A stretch of 64,000 nucleotides of DNA from Combretum micranthum (Eukaryota; Streptophyta; Magnoliopsida; Myrtales; Combretaceae). Positions within the stretch are counted from its first letter, which is position 1. Every line of letters starts with the position of its first letter. Both the position numbers and the translations under genes were made by a program. Below the pieces are notes generated by a model. That model saw only the letters and a list, made by a program, of their open reading frames with translations. It made no database searches and was not told the DNA's origin. The stretch is taken from NCBI GenBank assembly GCA_024138025.1, contig JAMXBD010000694.1, positions 186,001 through 250,000 on the forward strand. The letters run 5' to 3'. Shown piece after piece: positions 36,201-46,905 of the stretch.

Positions 36201-36213
36201 GCTATAATACCAA
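36201..36213 (-). other. Degenerate initiator-Met primer-binding site of the outer element
   Basis: The minus strand reads TTGGTATTATAGC a few bases after the end of the 5' LTR. It differs at two positions from the initiator Met primer site. It confirms that the right-hand LTR is the 5' LTR and that the element is on the minus strand. Confidence 0.75.
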
Positions 36214-36737
36214 GATGATACGAATTAGAGAATCTACATGTTTAATGGATCCAACATTATATTGCAATCTAAGAATTTGTAATATGTTATTAGGTTTTTA
36301 TGATATATGAAAAACTGAAAAATAAAATGTATGAACGATTAATCATTGAATATTACACATCAAAAGAATTGAACTAGTTGTTTTGATAAACCAGTATTGT
36401 ATATGATCAAAAGAAACAATAAAGAATAATCTTGAGAAGAAAACTCAATATGCCATTGGTCGCAAAGGACAACAAGATGTCAAAGATAGCAAAAGCTACC
36501 CTAACATAACCCCATGAACCCTTTTATAATTCCATAAGTCAGGCAAAAGCAAATATAGAACATAAAGTCAAAAAAATTAAAATAGGAAACTAAAAATAAC
36601 TTCAAAAATGGGGTACGAGGTCATGCTATGGTGTATGGTCGCACGTCAAGCCGTGATCTTAGCTATCACACAATTAAACTTCAAACAAAACTTCTCACAA
36701 GCAAGAAATGATGGGTCATGGGCTAGGTCATGGTCGT

Positions 36738-39700
36738 TGTCATGCCCCGAAGGGTACCCTAAACGTGGCAATCCACCGTACACAATATTAAAGCCTAAGA
36801 ATGACCACCCATGTCGCGCGAAGACTTCCATATTGTGTACAAGGCATCTAACACATGGAGGAAACTCATCGGAGTGATACATTTTATGTTGATATAACGT
36901 AAGTAACAATGTAAAGGAAATTCAATTCACTATTCTTCAAAATACAATTCATTAAACTTCAATTACATTCATCCAAAGACTTCCCTACATAAAACTATTA
37001 CATGGCAAATCATAAAACCTAGCTGATAACTTCAAACATTCTTTTTCTTTGCCGAAATCTCGAAGTCATGTTCAGCTCCAACCATTTCGGTCCCCACTTT
37101 GCATTCTTGAGATAACCTATTCATTTAAACATCTTTTGGGGTATAAGCTACACTAGCTTAGTGAGAGTTCTCTTAATTCTGTACCATAACAAGCAAGTTA
37201 TAATCTTTCATATGCTATGCATGAACAAACACATGAGCAAACAATTATGTATGGGTATTTGAAACCCACACACAGAACGGATTTACGCCCTCTGTACCTT
37301 GGGTTAGGGATGGTATTGAAAGTCTACACGACCGCTGCTAGTCTCTAAGCCCTCGACTCATAGCACTCGACTCGGCTACGCTCACACATGGAATGCATCC
37401 TCGGTGCGCCTTGGTTCCCTATGAATGAGCTCTGATACCGGGTCTCATTATCCAACGAGTCCTTGGACCATACCGATCGACCTGCGTAGGAGTAGCACGC
37501 TACCAATGCAACATGTCCGATGCGATGCATGACCAATTTAATTGTTGCTTAGGTCAAAATATTCATACATTCTTTAGAGTGACCAACCAATATCATACAC
37601 ATAACAGAAATAATATGAACAGTGCAGTTATCCAATCGAATCATGGTTTCGATATGCTTTAGTACTCTTTGGCATACATTCATCACAGTCTCATCATATA
37701 TCCCATCCCCATTCATATCGATTTTTATCTTATTCCTATAATTCTAATGCAACTAGCTACAAGCATAAACAGGGTAACAAAATAAGAAGAAAACTCACTC
37801 AGCCATTGGATCACCGGTCTTTTAGTAAAAGTAATTCGGTGATAGGGAATCATCAATTTTGGGATTACCTAAAAAGGAAGAAATACTCTAATAAGTATTT
37901 CAACTCAAACTAATCCAAACGATCTTATACAAACTATCAAATTCGCAATTCTAGTCCTAAGCGAAAATTCCAACTTAAAACGGCCATAACTTGGTCATTT
38001 TAACTCGGAATTTTGCAAATTATATATCGATTTCTATCTACTTCAAAAGATCTATCTATTTCTAATATTATATTTAAGTTTTGAAAACTTTGAAGCTTCG
38101 AAAAGGTCGGATCAGATTAGGACAGTAGCAAACTTCAATTCCGAAAAATAGTTTTATTAATGTTTGTAATGTTCCTCCTATGTAGATTAGCTATTCATGC
38201 AATACGAATGATTTCCTAACATGAATGATATGAGATGAGTTTGATGTATGTATGATCTTGATGATTCTTGCTAAAGGAAAATTTTATAACTTATTATTTT
38301 GCAAGACCATAATAACAACTACTTATGAAAAACCTAGTTTTCTAACTTTGATCATTTCCATTTGTTTTGGATTTATTACTTAAGAAAATATAATTATTTT
38401 TGTTAAAATTGAGTCTTCATTATATCTATTACTTATGACATTCATTTCTACATAAAAATTTCCATTTTACACTTTGTAAACACGTTTTCAAGTAGGGTTG
38501 ATTCCAAAATCCGAATTTTGTGAAAACTAGTTTTTGAGTGATTCCTTTAAGTAAAAATCATTTGATATTTAGAAAATTAGGCTCAACCATACATAACCAC
38601 TAAGGACTTCACTTTTTCATAAAAATTTACATTTTACACTTTGCAAATATGTTTTCAAATAGGATTTACTCAAAAATCTAATTTTTAGAAATCCACTTTT
38701 TGAATGATTCATTTGGGAAAAACTTGTGTAATGCATTAAAATTTAAGACTTTACTATACCTACTACTTAAGGACTTCATTTAATACATAAAACTTTTATT
38801 TTGAACTTGTATAATAGGTGTTTTCATGGGCATCATCCAAAGTTACGAATTTTATAAGTTTACTACTAACTCAAAATTTTCCATCTTGATTCTACTTTTT
38901 GTTTTACACATTAATTTCATCAAAACTCATTTCAACTTGTAAAAATTACCACTTAGTGATACCTATTACCTCTACCCTTCATTCTTCACATAAAACATGA
39001 GTTTTGAGTTGATAAATGGGTTTTAAAAATTGGTCTTGGTTGAGATCCGAATTTACAAAATTTATTCTTAGACATTCCATTTGATAAAATCTATCTAAAC
39101 TTATGAAAATCCGTTCCTTACGTATCATATCTTAAGGGCCCTTCATATCTTGAATAAAAACTTCATTTTTGATTTGGAAAACGTTTTTAAAATATGTCTT
39201 GACCTAAATCCGAAAATAAGATTTTTATTTTGAAAATAACTTTTGAAAATCACCTTTGATTCTTGTAAAAAGAAGTCTTGATGATATACATCCATTAAGC
39301 CTTCATTATCTTAAGTAAAAATTTCATTTTGATACTTGGAAAGTGGTTTTTAAATAGGGGTCTTGCCAAAATACGAATTTCACTATTTTTGTTTGAGTTC
39401 AAAACCAAGATCTACACATAATATGAACATGAATATAAAAGAAATGCATAGTAATAAACTATAAACTCATAGATCTAAACTTTACTCATCAAAATCTTTC
39501 ATTTATGTTATCTATACCCTAAGCTCTTCATTTTAAATGAAAAATACACATTTTGAAGTTGAAAAACAACTTTTCTAAATATGGTTCCATTTTCATCCGA
39601 ATTTTCAAAAATGATTTTTGTTGAAAATAAAATAGATCTTGAGATTTCTATAACTTTCCTACTATCATCATGCTACTATAAGTTGTTCATGAACATATAA

Positions 39701-41766
39701 CAAAAGTCTAATGCATTTATGAACTCAAAACACTAAATCTAGTTTACTATACTAGTTGTAGATGCATGAACACTAAGATGGTTATGTGAATGATGAATAT
39801 ATGCATAAATCATAAGAAATAACAAAAATAATAACTCAAATGACAAGATCTAAGGCATAAATGAAAATCAAAGCCACAAAAAATTAGATCTATAACATAT
39901 AACTACTTTTAACAAGAAAATAAGAATGATACAAGAGAATAATCATAGAGAATGGAGTGTTTCATTTTTGGCATCATGATCCTTAGCTTTTAAGCTAATG
40001 GAATGTCATTTGATGCATAAAACTCTCACTATATTTTACCTATATCACTTATGTAAACTTTGGACAAGAGTTTTATTCAAAAATCTTGAAGAAATATGTG
40101 TGGGAGCTCATAGAAGAATTAGGGTCAGCTTGTGTTCTTGTAAGAATAAGAACAAAATGAAGAAAGAAAGAGAGGAAAAAGAGAGAGAAAAATAGGGAAT
40201 GGTAAAGGGAAAAAGGAGTAAATGAAGGAGAGAGAGAATGAGTGTGTTAAATGAAAGAAAGAAAGAAAAAAAAAGGGTAGCCAAAGGAAGGGTGCTGCAC
40301 GTGAAAGAGAGGGAAGAGAGAGAGATGGAGTTTGTTTGAAATTTGACTTAAAATTGAATTGTGTAATTAATGGTATGTATAGCTTTTTGAAGAAGGATTG
40401 AAATATATTTATTTTAGTCAACATAGGAGTAAATTAAAGGACAATGGCAGCCATAAGGAGGAAAAAAAATCTGCCATGAAGTGTGGGATAAAGTGTAGAA
40501 AGATTGAAGTGAAAAAGAAGTGATATGTATAAGGTGTACTTGAAGTATGGGTTGAAAAAAGTGCTTTTTATTAAGAAAAATACAAAATAAAATTAGGAAA
40601 AATATTTCTAAATAAGTGGCAGAATTTTCATAAATAAAATTAAATAATTATTTGAATTATTTTAGTATTTTAACAAATATGATACCGATATGATCAAAAT
40701 ACGCCAATATGAGCTATAAATGATATTTTTATAGCTCGAAAAATTATAAAAATTACTTTATGAAAATAAAAATATTTTTTAAATATTTTTCAATTATTAA
40801 ATTAATTTATTTTATTTTTAGTATCGGGTCTTAAACAGAATCCAATCCCGTAAAAACCCAAAACTAACTAAATTTTAGAAAAACAAAATTTTCTATAATA
40901 TATAAAATATTTATCTAATAATATAAGGCTTTATAAGAATAATAAAATTGTGTAATGAAATAAAAGTGAATAGTTCAAAAGACTAATTAATTACCGATAA
41001 TAATGAAAATACGATAAAAAGGTTATAACTATAACTTTTATAACCAAAAAATTATATAACTGATATATTTGAAAATCTTATGAAATTACGAGTCTAATGG
41101 TACTAATGGTATATTTTTGATGTCTCGAGCCCCGGGACACGCTTTTCGAAGTTTGTATCCGAACGGGTTCGAAATAAGTCAAAAATTTACCAATCTGATA
41201 TTTTTAAGCAAACTTATATTACTACGAGCTATTCTACACATTTAAAATATACCTCAGCCTCTAGGGTTAGGGGCGCTAAATTGCCGGACTTAAACTATTG
41301 TATTCTACTTAGGGTTTCCGGGTGATTTTCCGGTTTAAATCTTTGTCAATTTGGAAACTGATATTTTTCGTTTATACAACATATTTAGTTTGAGAAAAAT
41401 TATTTTAAATTTTTATTTTTGTAAGTATTTAATATCTTTTAAAGTTTTCGAAATTCTTGAATTGGGTTTCATTTCCGAAAGTTAATCGTTATTTACTTTT
41501 TAATAATTTGTTTTTGGATTTTATATTATTCGATTTTATAAGTCGAAGTTAAATACGAAATGTGTCATATGTTGTGGTCTTGGATTTGAAGTACGTTGAG
41601 TTCTTATTTTGTTTTTAAGGATTCTTATTTTCTCAAGACTAAGAAGTTTCTAGATTCGTTCGGGATTTAGGACTTATCGAAGTTTGATTTTAATTTGGAG
41701 TGATTTTTAGGGTTTATTTTTTAAGATCATCTTGGAATTATTTACCGAAATTTTCCGGGGCTTACA
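36738..41766 (+). mobile_element. Long solo LTR, 5.0 kb, with perfect TSD
   Basis: It starts TGTCATGCCCCGA and ends GGGGCTTACA. A perfect 5-bp duplication GTCGT lies at 36733-36737 and 41767-41771. It is related to 10865-15636 and, inverted, to 51925-55572. There is no second LTR copy and no coding domain. A degenerate tandem array fills 38400-39640, and a GA-rich stretch lies at 40160-40320. Such a long LTR points to an unusually large parent element that is not present in this window. Confidence 0.9.
38400..39640. repeat. Degenerate tandem array, about 160-220 bp units
   Basis: About seven units each carry a CTTCATT..ATAAAA..TTT core, then a TTTTCAARTAGG-like stretch and a CCRAATTTT. The cores lie near 38442, 38609, 38775, 38979, 39141, 39301 and 39522. 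Units are strongly diverged. The array lies inside the 36738-41766 solo LTR. Confidence 0.7.
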
Positions 41767-42658
41767 GTCGTACCATGGGTCATGATCCTCTCAACTCTCA
41801 TTTTTCTCCATAGACAACAAGCTCACAAGCTTTATCATAGTCCTGTGTGGTGATCATGGGGGTGACACAAGGTGTGATGTTCACTGTGATTTGATTTTTT
41901 GCTCTACTTCAATCACCATCTTTAGCATAGGCGTGATCTTCAATACTAATGATCGTTCCTTCAAGTCTTGTCTTTCCTTCACACTTAAGCACATTAGATC
42001 ATACTCATTACCAAAGTGTATAAATATCTCTCTAAATACTTCAACTCACCAACATTTTATAATTCATCCGTAAAGATCCATTGAGCTAAGTTTGTCAGTC
42101 ATTTAGCTCGAACTTAGGTTATCGGTCTAAACGAACTATAATCCCTATCTGTATGTTATATTATATTTGAATTAATAATTTACAATGAACGAAGATGTCC
42201 CAAAGTGTCAAAACTTAATGGAAAAGATTAAAAACATCCTTGCTTGTAAGCTTTTGCAAAGGTTAATGATTTAGATAGGAAAAAAAAATTACCTTGAGGA
42301 CTCAAATAGAAAAAAGTAAAATGTCGAGGACTAAAAACACACTTTTTCCAAAATTCTAATATTTGTTTACTTTCAATACAAAAGCATATCAAACCATTTT
42401 TTGCATTATGGTTTTGTATCTACTTTCTATTCTTTAATTACTCTCACGTTGTTTGATAAAAAAAATAGATTAGTAAATGAATAAAAAAAATTTCCAATAA
42501 AAACTATATGAAAAGTTGTATGCTTATTGACCTGCCAAGAAAAAAATTACATAAATACAAATTATATAAAATTCATTATTAAAATACCTATGCAAAATCA
42601 TATATTTATACACAAACCTGTTCAAAGTGCGACTCCTGTCTTCATACACGATCCTCTT

Positions 42659-42682
42659 CCCCCCCCCCCCCCCCCCCCCCCC
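42659..42682. repeat. C x 24 homopolymer
   Basis: There are 24 consecutive C bases on the plus strand, which is rare in this AT-rich context. The true length may differ, as such runs are hard to sequence. Confidence 0.9.
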
Positions 42683-43210
42683 AAAGAAAAGGGAACTATT
42701 TGAGAGTTGGAAAGGAAAAGAAAAACAAAAGGATGAGAAAACAATAGTTGGGGATGAGGGAGTGAAAAGAAAAAGAAAAGGATCAGAAAGCAACAACTAG
42801 AAACCACTATGTTCATATGTAATTATTCATTAGTCAATCACTTTTAGCAAACATAATTCATGTTTAATACTTTCAAAATTAGTATATGCAGAGATGCAAT
42901 TCATGTGTAAATAAATGGAATCGCCCTTTAAAGATGAAATTTAGCACCGTAGTCATTTTGTTAAATCGCATCTTGTTTATGGGATTCATTAATAAAAATA
43001 TAAATCTCCTGATCTACATGTGCTTTTTTTTTAGTATTTTGGTAATCGATTTTGTCTAATTTGTATTTATATAATTTTTTTTTAATTCAAAGTTGAACAC
43101 TTTATCATATCTTCAATTCTCATGAGGGACATTTATGGACAAAGGCATGGAATTAATAAAGGGTTGTTGTGGGTTATCAGAAAGCTATATAAAACAACAC
43201 TACTACGTAA

Positions 43211-43234
43211 ATATATATATATATATATATATAT
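43211..43234. repeat. (AT)12 microsatellite
   Basis: Simple AT dinucleotide run. Confidence 0.9.
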
Positions 43235-44183
43235 TGTTGAATTTAAGATCTAAATCAATAATCATAAGAAACTATGACAAATGGCCTTATTGTTAGTGAT
43301 ATTAACATTGTTCTCCTATATAGAAAACATCGGTCCTAAGTAGGATAAATAAGTTGTTGTAATGATAAAAAAGAAAAAGAAAAGTAAAAAGAAAAATGAT
43401 GAGCTAGTGTATAACACATCATTAGCTCATAATTACAGTGACATCTTGTTATATATACACACATACAATTTCCTTGTAACTAATCTCAACTTCCAATCCA
43501 GCAAATACTGTGTTGAAAAGAGGATCGAGATCCCCATTATTTATCTTAATACCATTAATAAAAATTATATAAAAAAGATACAGCTGCTCCTTTTGAGACG
43601 ATAGAGAGGCAATGCGTTGGTTAAGAATGGCCAGTGCACCTAATTCAACAATGATTGGCAATTATATGCGGTCAATCCTTTATTATTTTCCAATAACAAG
43701 ATAACCAAACCCTTTAATAAATACATAATTTGTAATGTCTGTATAAAAATATTGTGTATCAACTATCAATAGAATGACTCATAAATAAGAAGCACAATAA
43801 GATTTTACAAAGAGACCTTGTTGTGTATGCTTTCCTCAACTCCATGACCACCTTAGATTGAATTGTTAGTTGGGAATTGAGAAGTTAGACAAGTTCTTAA
43901 CGAGAATTATAGTATAATATATAATGCTCGAAGAGGAAATCCCATTAGGGCAATTTTTTGTTTTATTTTTTCAAGTGTGAGAGTTAATCTCTACTTGTTA
44001 TGTTGCTGGGATTATACAAGGAATTGGTAAAGAGGTATATGGCACTGGATTGTTGTAGAATGATAGGAAGGTAAATAGTAAATAATATTAAATCTTAGAT
44101 TGGAGCTTTGATACCGTATATAAAATTGCTATATATTTTCATATATAGTTTTTGTGGTTTTTTATGGTACTAGAGTCATTATG

Positions 44184-44333
44184 CTATGTTTGGTTTACGA
44201 AATATACTGACTAGACAAAACTTAAACTTTGTCACTTATATTTTATGATACAAAAATATTGAAAATAAAATAGAATCTTTTTAAACAAAATTTGTCTAGT
44301 ATTGTCTAATATTATGCATACCAAACGTGATAT
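44184..44333. mobile_element. Short MITE, about 150 bp
   Basis: The left end reads CTATGTTTGGTTTACG and the inverse of the right end reads TCACGTTTGGTATGC. Further in, ACTAGACAAAA at the left matches ACTAGACAAAT read inward from the right. The terminal inverted repeats are therefore about 45 bp with mismatches. The flanking duplication is unclear and the superfamily is not assigned. Confidence 0.65.
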
Positions 44334-45068
44334 AAAAGAATTGAATTGTATTATCCAATACTTCTTATATTGTGTTATTCAGTCCTTTTTGTACAATACC
44401 ATAACATAACAATGAGTATAAAATGCTTTATTTTATACATAGAGAGATTTGTTATGTAATACTAAGGATAATAAAACTACTATTTCACTCCTAAAGTCCA
44501 ATTTATGTATAATATACATAAAAAATAAAATGGTCAAGTTTTCAGTATTAGTAGTAAGAATAAACTTTGCTCAATATCGAGAATAAACTGGACAATTCAT
44601 ACCATCCATCCACAACTTAAAACCACAAAATCGAATTGATTGCATTCCAATAACATAAATAATAAATCGGTCTCTTGATATCATAACATTCATAACAATA
44701 TTAAAAGGTATTTCGAAAAGTAGCTTTTGATTCCTGTCTATGTATTAGAGCCCAAGCAACTACACTCCTCATACCTGTGTTAGATAATAAGACAAAATAC
44801 CAGTCTTAAGTCTTAAACTTCAAAAGCGTATACAAATAAACAATACTAAACATGGGATTATGATTTCAAGTTAATGCAAAACACATAATCCAAAAAAAGT
44901 CCAAGGTATATCACTAAAACCACCAATGCAATAATTGAATATTTAAGTACATTTGCAATTCAGCAACTTCAAACTTTGCTAAGAACAGAACCTAACAATA
45001 CAAATACCAGTATTTTGGTGGATTAGACTAGAATTAAATCCCCCCAAAAAAAATTTTTTTTCTAACTT

Positions 45069-45541
45069 TTACATAACTGAGCAAGCATTTGGATTCTCAT
45101 CACTAAATAGTTGAGGAGCGTGATAATGATCACCACACATGTAACCATATCCATATGACATATTCCCATAATTTGCAAATGTAGGTGTTGGTCCAAAATA
45201 CTCCATTTTGTTCCCTTCCATTTTCTCATTCTTTTTAATCTCATTCTTCTTATTCTCACCCTCCTTTCCACCTCCTCGCCCTTCACCACCACCAACACCT
45301 TTCTTGCCTCCTTCACCTCCACCAGCACCACTGCCATTGCTTACCTTATTATCCTTCCCTTTGCCCCCACCCCCAACATTTTCCTTCTTAGGAATATCTT
45401 TTTTTTCCTCCTCTTTTATTGGCACAATCTCTATCGCCCTCTTAATCTTCCGCTTCAACGTATGAACTAATGCTTTTGCATCCATTGTGCCTGTTACCGT
45501 GACCAAATCCTTCTCCCTCTCTATTCTCATGCTTTGTAGAC
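45069..45541 (-). CDS. HIPP: HIPP exon 5 (second half of HMA 2, tail, CaaX box)
   Basis: It starts by completing the Gly codon, then LQSMRIEREKDLVTVTG and MDAKALVHTLKRK complete HMA 2. A Gly-rich, Lys-rich linker follows, then a Tyr/Gly tail (NYGNMSYGYGYM) and the last residues CSVM before the stop. Antisense frames over this exon are shadows. Confidence 0.9.
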
Positions 45542-46674
45542 CTAAATAAAAAAATTTTATACTTTAATATCACTTAGTCTCCAAAAAATAAAAAAAAAAA
45601 TATGGAATTACCTCTGATCTTTGAGATTGCTTTTTGAATTTTCAATATACACCCCTCGCAGTGGAGCACCACCCTCACTGCAATCGTCGTGACCGGTGGC
45701 TGCAATTCATATGCACCAAACTAAATATTTTGGAATATAAACTATTGTACTGTATTAATTCTCATCATAAAAACTAAATTAACATAGAGCTGCGTTAGCA
45801 CCCCGCATTGTTTGACAAAAATAGTATGTTTAACATATGACAACTCATCAACTTACATTAATTTTGAAATTTAAGTACATTTATGCTTTTATTAAATTAA
45901 TATCGATAACCTCCGTAGGCTTTTTCTCCTCGGATTTTTTCTCTTCGTCTTTCTTTTGGAATTACTGTTGTTGTTGTTGTTGTTGTTGTTCTTGTCTTCT
46001 TTGTTTTCTTTATCCTTCTTGAGCTGTGGAGATAAAATCTCCACCTTCTTCTTGATTTTCTTCTGCAATTTCTCCCGAATCTGCAACGGATCCACTTTGC
46101 CTTCCACTGTCAATTTGTTGGCATCCATCTCTGCCTTTATCTTCTCAACACCTTCCAAAACCATACCATATGCCAATCAATACGAATTTAATGACCCCAA
46201 ATGAAAAAAGAAAAAAAAATGCAGTCTCATTTCCTATCAATGTTGAAAATTTAACCTCTGTCAAATTAGAAGCCTTCTCGACACTTACCTTACAATCTCA
46301 CGATAGTTGTTAATCTATTAACAAGTATTTCAGGACATTCGATAAGGACTGAATACGTTGTTTTTGTGAAAAAGTCAAAAAAAAATATTTACCATCAAAG
46401 GAGTTGAGAAATCTCATGATCTTGTTAGCACAACCTTTGCAGTGGATATCGACTTTCATTACGACTACATTAACGTAATTGCTGTCTTCTCTTTTGCCTT
46501 GTTCAGGTTTCTTCTTCTCACCAACGTTATTAATATCCTTGCTCTGCAACAAAAAGCGATAACAACATGAAAAAATGTATAAAAAAAATAAAGATTGAGA
46601 CGAGAAAGACATGTTAAAGAAGATGAGTATGAATTTGAGGGCACATTATTAGCTCTTGCCTCTCCCTCTCCCAT
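45069..46674 (-). CDS. HIPP: Heavy-metal-associated isoprenylated plant protein (HIPP), two HMA domains; exon 3 frame break
   Basis: Five exons on the minus strand: 46674-46645, 46543-46393, 46151-45911, 45699-45612 and 45541-45069. The protein would be about 325 residues. HMA domain 1 has the metal-binding motif HCKGC and domain 2 has HCEGC, the CxxC-type pairs that hold copper, zinc or cadmium ions in this family. A Lys/Glu-rich linker with eight Asn codons joins them. A Gly/Lys-rich region and a Tyr/Gly-rich tail end in SDENPNACSVM. CSVM is a CaaX box for farnesylation, which anchors HIPPs to membranes or helps nuclear localisation. Exon 3 is one base short of holding frame: the frame after the Asn run does not match the frame that enters exon 4. 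The missing base most simply lies in the A run at 45954-45957. Either this is a frameshift allele or pseudogene, or it is a sequencing error. All other splice phases fit. Confidence 0.85.
45612..45699 (-). CDS. HIPP: HIPP exon 4 (first half of HMA domain 2)
   Basis: It reads PPVTTIAVRVVLHCEGC and ILKIQKAISKIRG, again ending in a phase-1 split Gly codon (donor GTAATT). An upstream acceptor at 45721 would add seven in-frame codons (FGAYELQ). Both are possible. I chose the shorter because it fits the family better. Confidence 0.8.
45911..46151 (-). CDS. HIPP: HIPP exon 3 (second half of HMA 1, linker; frame break)
   Basis: After acceptor GGAAG it reads VEKIKAEMDANKLTVEG, completing HMA 1, then KKVEILSPQLKK and the Asn x 8 run. 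The exon ends GAG before GTTATC. After the split Gly codon, 239 bases remain, which is not a multiple of three. The last 45 bases make sense (EEKKSEEKKPTE) only in a frame different from the one used up to the Asn run. Confidence 0.8.
46393..46543 (-). CDS. HIPP: HIPP exon 2 (first half of HMA domain 1)
   Basis: It follows a TTGTTGCAG acceptor and reads SKDINNVGEKKK, a Lys/Glu linker, then VVVMKVDIHCKGCANKI and NSFDG. The Gly codon is split by the intron (phase 1, donor GTAAAT). Confidence 0.85.
46645..46674 (-). CDS. HIPP: HIPP exon 1 (start)
   Basis: It encodes MGEGEARANN. The ATG at 46674 was chosen because a TATA box lies 50 bp upstream and because ending at AAT before GTGCCC gives the phase 0 that exon 2 requires. 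The donor is weak (GTGCCC), so the exon end is the least certain junction. Confidence 0.6.
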
Positions 46675-46723
46675 GTTGATGTGCGAGCGGTTACATTGGA
46701 AACTGAAGAGATAGTGGGAGGAG

Positions 46724-46731
46724 GTTTTATA
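46724..46731 (-). promoter_or_regulatory. HIPP TATA box
   Basis: The minus strand reads CTATAAAAC 50 bp upstream of the ATG, with a pyrimidine-rich stretch between. This predicts a short leader of about 20 bases. Only about 170 bp separate it from the MITE at 46906, so a transposon lies very close to the promoter. Confidence 0.65.
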
Positions 46732-46905
46732 GGAAAGTAGAGCAAAGGAGTTGCAGTGAAGACAAAAGGTTTCACAGTAATTGCACGGGTAGAATAATTA
46801 TGTGCGAGTATGCTAATATGGTCAGATTTTTTTTTTTATCTTTTATTAATTTTCCACCTCCATTCCCTTTCCTTCCTTTCCTTTGTTTGGGAAATTCCAT
46901 GGTCC

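Larger units (their letters stand above)
468..42150 (-). mobile_element. Ty3/gypsy chromovirus-like LTR retrotransposon, fragmented by nested insertions
   Basis: The two LTRs (468-8096 and 36216-42150) align along their length once later insertions are removed. Both start TGATACRAA on the plus strand. The flanks are GTATA (463-467) and GTATG (42151-42155), a 5-bp duplication with one mismatch. On the minus strand the 5' LTR is followed by a degenerate initiator-Met tRNA primer site and then gag, a zinc knuckle, protease, reverse transcriptase, RNase H and integrase pieces in the gypsy order. The LTR and coding pieces add up to about 7 kb. The integrase tail (PRADG, then a run ending AYKVELP) resembles chromoviruses of the Reina type. 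That lineage call is from recalled family features and is less sure than the gypsy call. Confidence 0.85.
36216..42150 (-). repeat. 5' LTR of the outer gypsy element, interrupted
   Basis: The LTR sequence is at 36216-36737 and 41772-42150, about 0.9 kb in total, starting TGATACGAAT and ending CTATCT (the terminal CA has decayed). The 5-kb solo LTR at 36738-41766 splits it. It aligns with 468-1153, 7305-7458 and 8021-8096. Confidence 0.85.
42156..45068. other. Intergenic region downstream of the HIPP gene
   Basis: No gene is recognised. It holds a C homopolymer (42659-42682), an AT microsatellite (43211-43234) and a short MITE (44184-44333). The frames at 42524-42816 are glycine runs read through the C homopolymer. 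Confidence 0.6.

Noticed and set aside
42524..42816. Two minus-strand frames with poly-Gly
   Set aside because: The Gly runs come from the C homopolymer at 42659-42682; the rest shows no domain.
43281..43343. 20-codon frame starting MALLLVILTLFSY, with a TATA-like sequence about 100 bp upstream
   Set aside because: It resembles a signal peptide, but the frame stops after 20 codons, no plausible second exon was found, and there is no independent support.
45208..45465. Plus-strand Pro/Ser-rich frame, and a second one at 45956-46204
   Set aside because: Both are antisense to HIPP exons 5 and 3, whose Gly/Lys-rich codons keep the opposite strand open.
46465..46644. Longer exon 1 of the HIPP gene, reading through as VPSNSYSSSLTCLSRLN
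   Set aside because: The other donors in this stretch give the wrong phase for exon 2, except one that would leave an intron of about 25 bp.
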